Assembly (NCBI GenBank): GCA_031769625.1
Contig: JAUIMM010000169.1
Location: 10,598,001-10,662,000 of the forward strand
Length of the DNA stretch: 64,000 nt
Reading direction: 5' to 3'
Source of the DNA: Taudactylus pleione
Lineage: Eukaryota > Chordata > Amphibia > Anura > Myobatrachidae
The position numbers and the translations under genes were made by a program. The notes under the pieces were generated by a model that did not search any database, was not told where the DNA came from, and saw nothing but the letters and a program-made list of their open reading frames with translations. Positions 56,861-64,000 of the stretch are shown one piece after another. Every line of letters starts with the position of its first letter. Within the stretch, counting starts at the first letter, position 1.

Positions 56861-58212
56861 AATGTGTAGGTCCAGGCACGACAGGAGTGTTTGTGCAAAA
56901 ATAGTCACATACATCAAAATAACACAATTTGCGCATTCACATGCAACTGTGTATGACAATTATGTCATGCAAAATGTGACAATTTGTTAAGTTTCTTTAT
57001 TAAAAATATATAAATTTTGCTTTACATTATTTTTATATTTAATAATATTTTTTACCATGGTGGTTCATATGGTTAATAAATGACATAATCCATGTCTTCT
57101 TTCCCAGCAATGCTGGAAGATTATTACCAGTCATTTAATGCTTTAAGTTCAGTAGAACACAAACAGGTATTCAATATACTTGTGATTGCATTTATTTGAA
57201 CTATTCTACTACGTTGTTCACAAACCGTATACCACTGCAGCCTTTACACTGTATTCTCTGCTAACATTAGCCAAAATATTCATCTGAAGACAAATCCACC
57301 AAAAAGGGCTGTATTGAGAATCTGCTACATGAACTGAGAAAACAAGTTAGTCTTCATAATCAGTGGGGCTGCAGCCCCAATCCCCCGCTCCTCCCCCCCC
57401 CCCCACCTCCCTTACCCACCCCTTGTGACAGTGAGTCTTCTGGCAGGGTCAGTGGCTTCCTATTAGAACGAAGCACTATCTCCTAATCATATAGCAGACA
57501 GGCAGTCCCAGGGGGAATTGTTTCCTCCTATTACGCCTGCCAGTCCAGACCGTGATTAGAAGAGAGAGTGTTACCAATGGGAAGCCACTCCCTGCCTCTC
57601 TATTAGTCCTACCCAGCTTCTAGGGGCTGCAGCTAAACCAGTCCCTAGAAGCCAATGTTTGTGTGTATGCGCTGGTCACTGGCCCTGCACGAGCTCTCTG
57701 ACCAGTCAGAATGTTACTTTTTCGCAGCAAACAGGTGAAATGTGGTAAATTATTAAATTTTATTATATTTTAATAGGGACTGCTCAAGAACAGCTGCCAA
57801 CCACCTCCTTACAGCAATGACAAAAGCGGTTGGCCGCGTCCCTACCACCACAACCCGAGTCTACCACCGTGTCTCTACCACCACAACCCGAGTCTACCTC
57901 CGTGTCCCTACCACCACAGCCTGAAACTTTCTTTACATTACTCCAACTCAAATAGGTGAGTCTGCACATATGCAGACCGAGGCACACGCGCAGTACCAGA
58001 GGAAACAGATTAGCATATACGAACTGTGAAAACAAAATCCTCGCTGGGACAGCCCTACATTGCATGGACTGTCCCAGTATATGTTCTTATATAGGGGTCT
58101 ATTCATGCAGCAGCAGGGCTGGCAACACAAATTTTGGGGCCCAGGACACTGACATCAATGGGCCCCCCTCGACCCCCGCATTTACAAATACATAATTCAC
58201 CAAATATAAGAC
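56861..58212. other. Mostly unassigned; short tandem array and a hAT-like end
   Basis: 57830-57930 holds three units of CTACCACCACAACCCGAGTC. CAGGGCTGGCAACACAAATT at about 58112 looks like a hAT terminus without a visible partner. Confidence 0.45.
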
Positions 58213-58214
58213 AC

Positions 58215-58255
<41 letters not shown>

Positions 58256-58370
58256 GGACGGCACTCCAGGTATTTTAAATGCACAAATTACTGTATTAAA
58301 TATTTATAGATACATAAATATTGTCATTGTTTCGGTGCCTAAAAGCACCTTTGTCAAGACTGCAATACAA
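58213..58370. repeat. TA microsatellite joined to a GTTTCGG...CCTTTGTCAAG phrase
   Basis: (TA)n at 58217-58252, then GACGGCACTCCAGG and TTGTTTCGGTGCC...ACCTTTGTCAAGAC. A similar set (CGGCACTCC, GACGTTTCGGTTCC, CCTTTTTCAAGACA) lies in 62127-62945, so this is a dispersed repeat. Confidence 0.5.
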
Positions 58371-58377
58371 GATTATG

Positions 58378-58912
58378 GGGCCCATTTATCCATGATCTCT
58401 TTTGCAATGTGATCAGGGCATGCCAGTAACGCCCATGATCGCACTGCAAAATGCAATACTATCAGCCGGAACTATCATCCGGGACATGCAGAGACACTGG
58501 CTCCGTAAGGAATCCATCCCTGCGATGTCTCCGGAGAGCTGCCGGCCAGTGCAGGGGGTGATGCGCATGCACATCCGCCATAGCCGGGGAGGGTTCTGGT
58601 AGATCCCTTCGCCGGCTAAATATGCAGATGTAGCCCATAGGCTACAGCGGCTAACGCCATCTTCAGATGCCGTTAGCTGCGGGGGACAATATCTGGAATG
58701 CATCGCATTCTGGAAATTGGTCAATTTGGCAGAATCACATCCACCATAGATACCTATGGGGGATGCGGCTGCCAGCGGTAATGGAGGGATCACAGCAGGT
58801 ATCGGAGATTCCTGCTGCGGTCCCTTCTTCATACATATGGGGGATACTTAATATTTGAGGTAAACTGGTGTTTTCTGGGATTATACCTCAAATATACTTT
58901 GATAAATGGGCC
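58378..58912. mobile_element. Fold-back element, GGGGCCCATTTATC ends
   Basis: It ends GATAAATGGGCCCC. Inner GC-rich blocks (TATCGGAGATTCCTGCTGCG and others) form partial palindromes. Confidence 0.7.
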
Positions 58913-59166
58913 CCTACATAACAAAAACCTACAGCAAATCTAAATCCAACTCAACTCTCCTTTAGTAGCAGAGTGAACTACTCACCAGCATGCCAGAGCA
59001 AGCAGCGCGGAGAATTATCGGGCGTCCTGCTGTGTGTGCTGAGTGGACCCGGCTCTGGCATGCTGTTGAGTAGTTCACTCTGCTACTTAAGGAGAGTTGA
59101 GTTGGATTTAGATTTGCTGTAGGTTTTTGTTATGTAGGAGCCCATTTATCAAAGTGTATTTGAGGT
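58886..59166. repeat. Large hairpin, ~114-bp arms, 52-bp loop
   Basis: The left arm 58886-58999 and right arm 59052-59166 are almost perfect complements, running from ACCTCAAATATACTTTGATA through GTAGCAGAGTGAACTACTCA to GCATGCCAGAGC. The left arm includes the end of the element 58378-58912, so the inversion copied across an element boundary. Confidence 0.85.
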
Positions 59167-59175
59167 GGGTGTGGA

Positions 59176-60397
59176 TCATTAGACCTACATTGTCTAGATA
59201 GACAATGTTTAGGTAGACAATGGAAGATAGACAGGCAATAGATAGACAGGGACTGAAGGTCGACAGGGTCTGAAGGTCGACACACTAAAGGTCGACTAGT
59301 AACAAGGTCGACAAGTACTGAAGGTCGACAGGCAATAGTTCGACAGGGACTGAAGGTCAACAGGTACTGAAGGTCGACAGGCAGTAGGTCGACAGTGACT
59401 GAAGGTTGACAGGGAATAGGTAGACATGTACTGAAGGTCAACAGGCAGTAGGTCGACAGGGAGTGAAGGTCGACAGGGTCTGAAGGTCTACACACTAAAG
59501 GTCAACTAGTAAGGTCGACATGTACTGAAGGTCGACAGGGTCATTACGTCATATAGTCAACATGCAATTGATTGACTTTTTGTTTGTTTGTTAGGGTTAG
59601 GCACTTACTCTGACAGTTAGGGTTAGGCACTTACCCCGATGGTTAGAATTACGTACTTACTGTGATGGTTAGGGTTAGGCACTTACTCCGATGGTTAAGG
59701 TTGAACACTTACTCTGGCCGTTAGGGTTAGGCACTTACTCTGACGGTTAGGGTTAGGCACTTACTCCGAAGGTTAGGGTTAGGCACTTACCCCGACAGTT
59801 AGGGTTAGGCACTTACTCCGACGGTTAGGATTAGGCACTTAGGTTTAGGCACCAGGATGGAGGGTTAGACACCAAGAGGAGGGTTAGGGTTAGGATTAAA
59901 GATTAGGGAAAAAAACCCGAAAAAATCTGTGTCGACCATTTGCAAGTTGCCTATATGAGTGTCGACCTAATGACCCTTTCGACCTTCAGTACATGTCGAC
60001 CTTGTTACTTGTCGACCTTTAGTGTGTCAACGTTCAGACCCTGTCGACATCCAGTCCCTGTCGACCTACTGTCTGTCGACCTTCAGTACACGTCGACCTG
60101 TTGCATGTCGACCTTCAGTCCCATGCGACCTACTGCCTGTCGACCTTCAGTCCCTGTCTACCTATTGCCTGTCGGCCTTCAGTCCCTGTCGACCTATTGC
60201 CTGTTGACCTTCAGTCCCTGTCGACCTTCAGTCCCTGTCGACCTACTGCCTGTCGACCTTCAGTCCATGTCGACCTTGTTACTAGTCGACATTTAGTGTG
60301 TCGACCTTCAGACCCTGTCGACCTTCAGTCCCTATTGCCTGTCTATCTTCCATTGTCTACCTAAACATTGTCTATCTAGACAATGTAGATCTAATGA
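59176..60397. mobile_element. Large fold-back element: inverted GTCGAC arrays around a TTAGGG-like core (g)
   Basis: The terminal inverted repeat TCATTAGACCTACATTGTCT...GACAATGTAGATCTAATGA is followed on each side by tandem CTGAAGGTCGACAGG-type units (59230-59550; mirrored at 59985-60335). The core (59592-59895) has about ten 26-bp units of GTTAGGGTTAGGCACTTACT plus CCGACG. Confidence 0.85.
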
Positions 60398-61008
60398 CCG
60401 GATACTGGGATGGCAGAGGGGCACTTATCAGAGGTTGTCGCCAGACAGGTAAGTATTACTGAATGACTACATAACACTACTATATATCACATCGATATGA
60501 TGCAATATATACTGGTAATTATGGGTAGCCACTCCAAGTTATACATAAATAGACCCAATAAATACTACAAAAATAAAAATGTATATCACAGACAAAATTA
60601 TGTTTAAATATAAGTATGGTTTAATAGACCGCTAGAGTGAACATTCGCTGTAAATTAGCATGTGGACATTTGTTACTATCTAGCCATCAATGATCAAAGA
60701 TCTGTCCTATTAGCAAAAAAAAAAAAAAACCACCTAAATGAGAAGCAGACAAAGTCTAGAGGATAAACCTATAACTATTAATATCTCCAAAAATAACAAT
60801 CTCTGTTGATGCATGACCATGATCATGATGTACTGGGCCACATTGGTATTGAAAACCGTATATGAGTAAAAAAATCTCTTTTGTGTGCAATTTACTTTGA
60901 GTTAATTTGGTAGATGTAGATAAACTAAAGATTTGCAGAGAACAAGCTACGATTGCAATAAGTAATGAATACATATAGTATATTGACATCTCCAAGGACC
61001 AGGCATGG

Positions 61009-61047
<39 letters not shown>

Positions 61048-61142
61048 TATCACCTAATAAATATGTCATAATAACACTAACCTCTAACCTAATTAATTAC
61101 AGTATATATATTAGCTACTTTATATATTGCCACTTGTACATT
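60398..61142. other. Unassigned AT-rich DNA with a TA microsatellite
   Basis: (TA)n at 61012-61039. Nothing else recognised. Confidence 0.4.
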
Positions 61143-61633
61143 GGGTCTGATTCAGAGATGGATGCAAATCCCATCGCGACTGCGATTCCGTATGCAGTTG
61201 ACTTGCAGAAATATGCTAATGACTCAGCCGCCATCTTGTGCACTGAAACGCCCACCTCCAGTGTCTGACCTACGCAGCTCATGCACAAAAGTGGAAAAAC
61301 CGGCATATTGTACTTCTGAGTGAGCCTATGCTGTCACAGACAGAGCGTCTCTCCTAAGACCCTGGGGCCTCTGCAGCTGCGAACGAATTCACAGAGGCTC
61401 AGTAGAGCATGACCTGAAAATGGTCATGACAAGCCTGCGTTTTTCTATCCACCCCCATTACCTCCCCCCAAACACTGACTACCTGTCACTCACTTTGTGA
61501 ATAAATTTTCTCTGCGACCGCCAGCGCTAATCCCTCCATGGTCATGTGCAGTGCAGCTTTGACGCATGTGCAGTACCAAAAAATGGTTCCTCTGTATGCA
61601 GTACGGACATTGCGCCATCTCTGAAACAGGCCC
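61143..61633. mobile_element. Fold-back element, GGGTCTGATTCAGAGATGG ends, duplication ATT
   Basis: CCATCTCTGAAACAGGCCC closes it; ATT at 61140-61142 and 61634-61636. Confidence 0.8.
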
Positions 61634-61663
61634 ATTATTTGAAAACGCACCTCATATTGCAGC

Positions 61664-62087
61664 CAGGGCCGGATTAAGGGCAGGGCGACAGGGGCGGTCG
61701 TCCTGGGGCCCCCACACACTGTTCCCGATCCCCGGCTGCTACTACTTACATTTAACTGTCCCTGCTGCCAAGGAGACTCTCTACACTGTGACAGTCTCGT
61801 GAGATTATTATGTAAAATCTCGGGAGACTGTGGCTGGCCAGTCTCAGAGAGAAGAGCCCAGACTGCTTGCCCTGCAGTGCGTGGCGTGCGGGGCATAGCA
61901 GCTTAGTCGGGCGCTCAAGGAACAATTCACCCTGCTTCAGCATTTCCCCAGGCAGCGGGCCGTGGAGCTGAGGAGCTGAAGGAGCTGAAGGAAAGGAGCT
62001 GAGGAGCCGTGGAGCTGAAGGAAAGGTAGCCCGCTGTCCCACCACCGCACACATTATTATAAATATATTAAATGAGCGTATGTATGC

Positions 62088-62131
<44 letters not shown>

Positions 62132-62242
62132 ATAAACAATCCTCCGGCACTCCTCCACGCTGTGTCTCTGGACACGCAGTCCGTTCTTGCTCTGGTGCCC
62201 TCCTTGGGAGGACAGCACCCCCAACGCACTTGTTCTGTGTGC

Positions 62243-62275
<33 letters not shown>

Positions 62276-62318
62276 TGTATACATACACATACTGTCTGTA
62301 TGTATATAAATGTGTGTG

Positions 62319-62355
<37 letters not shown>

Positions 62356-62442
62356 TAAATGTATGTGTATGTATAGAAATATATATACTGTATATACACA
62401 CACATAGATTTATACTATGTATATATATATATATATATATAC

Positions 62443-62482
<40 letters not shown>

Positions 62483-62586
62483 CACACATACTTTACATAC
62501 ACACATAAACTATCTATATATATATTTATAAATGTGTGTGTGTGTGTGTGTGTGTGTAAATATATATATATATATATACACACACA

Positions 62587-62635
<49 letters not shown>

Positions 62636-63035
62636 GTATAAATCTATGTGTGTGTATATACAGTATATATATATATATATATATACTGTATACACATGCA
62701 TATACTGTCTGAATGTGTGTATGTGTATATATATATATATATTTATACAACAATAGACTGCACACTTGGTCCAAACAGTATCCATTGATGGGGTGCTCCC
62801 ATATAGACTGCAAGTCCTTTATATATAAATGCAAGAAAAAAGGCAATCATCAACACCAAGGTTTATTTCACAAAGAAGCCACACTGTACATTGTCATGTC
62901 GACGTTTCGGTTCCTGGAGACCTTTTTCAAGACACTTTGATCTGATTTTTGAGGTGGTAGATTTTGTACTTATATATGTGTGTGATGTCATATATCTATA
63001 TATACATATATACCGTGTGTGTGTGTGTGTGTGTG

Positions 63036-63072
<37 letters not shown>

Positions 63073-63192
63073 AATGCTGGTTGATACATTATACTGTTTT
63101 ATAACATCGCCCATATAATCACTTTGATTTTATAGACTGGGGCCCCCACAAGTTTGTTGCCAGGGGCCCCCACATACCTTAATCCGGCCCTG
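61664..63192. mobile_element. hAT element, perfect duplication ATTGCAGC
   Basis: Ends CAGGGCCGGATTAAGG and CCTTAATCCGGCCCTG are exact complements, flanked by ATTGCAGC (61656-61663, 63193-63200). The next 30 bp on each side share GGGGCCCCCACA. Inside are a GC-rich part with GGAGCTGAAGGAAAG repeats (61965-62025) and then about 1 kb of microsatellite. No transposase remains. Confidence 0.92.
62091..63072. repeat. Chain of TA, TG and TATGTA microsatellites with islands of dispersed repeat
   Basis: (TA)n tracts at 62095-62127, 62246-62267, 62322-62350, 62419-62440, 62453-62477, 62590-62629 and 63040-63069, and (TG)n near 62533-62556 and 63014-63034. Islands at 62128-62245 and 62750-62945 carry the CGGCACTCC and GACGTTTCGG phrases. 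Long Tyr/Ile frames here are artefacts. Confidence 0.9.
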
Positions 63193-63200
63193 ATTGCAGC

Positions 63201-64000
63201 AGTATGGAGAGCACAGGGCCAGTGAGAGCAGGGGCTGTAATATAACATAGAGTAATACCATTTATTTAGGAGAACAGTTGCACTATGTAGCAATTAAGTC
63301 ATAAAATCATTATTGCACTTGTTGCAGTGAACTGTAATAATTATGTTAGTAGGCAATAGAGAGACCCTGTAATATGCATGGCAGCAGCAGAGTATACTGT
63401 TATGTATTTATTATTTATATCACTTAACCAATATGTTTGAGCGAAACTTATTGTCAGATCAGAATTGCCGATCATTAGTGGAAGTGTTATTTTTAACCTC
63501 TTAGCATTAAACAATTAGCAACACATTATGCATTATACCCTGAAACTGGGCTGTAATTGAGTTTCACTAACAACAAACTTATGGGCTGTGCTCAGTGGTC
63601 TATTTGCAGTCACTTAGGAGGAAATAGCCCCCAGTGTTATTCACAGCACTCACCCAAAGCTTCATTATAATATCCTACTATTGTGCAAACTGACTTAAAA
63701 GGCAACCGCATAATGCGGACTATCAGCGCCTATGCACATACATAAGAGAGGTGTGTCACACAACACACATGGGAAACAAACACTAGAGAAGAGCAAACAC
63801 ATCCAAAGAAGCAGGGTAAATGCAGAGGGGACAGTCTCTGTACATATTATTACAGCCTGCAGACAATGCACTGACCAGCCCTCTGTATCACATATGGATG
63901 ATAACATTTCTTATAAGGCTGTTGCGCTGCCAGAGGAGAGTTCCCTGAGGAGTAGAAGTGACCAATCCTTCTCTGATTATTGACAGCAGCAGCCCCCTCC
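63201..64000. other. Unassigned DNA to window end
   Basis: A plus-strand frame at 63732-63983 has no known domain. TTATAAGG near 63912 is TATA-like but stands alone. Confidence 0.3.

Noticed and set aside
62057..62846. Long frames rich in Tyr-Ile-Tyr-Ile
   Set aside because: Translation of TA and TG microsatellites in both directions.
63732..63983. Plus-strand 83-codon frame near the right edge, preceded by a hint of a promoter
   Set aside because: No domain, no splice or translation-start support, and average composition.

Overview
This window reads as intergenic DNA from a large vertebrate genome crowded with transposons, most likely an anuran amphibian. The reasons are the mix and form of its repeats: many fold-back DNA transposons with GGGCCTGATTCAGA or GGGTCTATTTACTAA ends, several hAT elements with perfect 8-bp target duplications, Tc1 elements, L2/CR1-type and Tx1/L1-type LINE pieces, a broken gamma-like endogenous retrovirus, and long AT microsatellites. 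The species call is an inference from repeat style. I find no convincing complete host gene. Almost every long open frame lies in a repeat (the 514-codon frame at 11.8-13.3 kb is a 42-bp minisatellite). The only protein-coding remains I recognise belong to mobile elements.

Layout. 1-4.1 kb: minus-strand retroviral gag, leader and probable LTR, interrupted by a multi-hairpin element. 4.1-5.7 kb: minus-strand BED-finger (ZBED/hAT) transposase remnant with its promoter repeats. 5.8-8.7 kb: hAT-like element with a first-exon remnant, tandem arrays and a second exon. 8.9-10.3 kb: two multi-hairpin elements of different sequence. 10.8-11.3 kb: first of seven elements with a TTAGGG-like core. 11.4-15.3 kb: hAT element bounded by the duplication AATATGTT and swollen by a 2.9-kb minisatellite. 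15.3-19.6 kb: mostly unassigned. 19.8-22.7 kb: more multi-hairpin elements and an L2 fragment. 22.7-29.6 kb: fold-back elements in unassigned DNA. 29.6-32.7 kb: a long minus-strand L2-type LINE with an open reverse-transcriptase frame. 32.7-41.4 kb: fold-back elements, a Tc1 copy and more TTAGGG-like cores. 42.2-43.0 kb: hAT element with three abutting CRE sites. 44.6-49.0 kb: LINE pieces, a second Tc1 copy and minisatellites. 49.6-64 kb: further fold-back, multi-hairpin, telomere-like and hAT elements, with microsatellites at 62-63 kb.

The most unusual system is a family of about 0.5-kb elements built as an ordered train of about twelve short hairpins (best copy 21367-21915). A second type at 9768-10285 keeps the order of the hairpins, and in one case the exact arm and loop lengths, although the arm sequences are different. 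A third at 19825-20155 has the same style. The paired change of both arms suggests that structure rather than sequence is kept, either by selection or by hairpin-templated copying. Ends and 3-bp A/T-rich duplications match the ordinary fold-back elements nearby, so a shared PIF/Harbinger-like transposase probably moves them.

Two further themes recur. Several hAT elements share one layout: terminal repeat, promoter, short first exon, consensus splice donor, then a tandem array in the intron position. Several fold-back families with unrelated ends carry a TTAGGG-like core entered through a GGTAAGTA motif.
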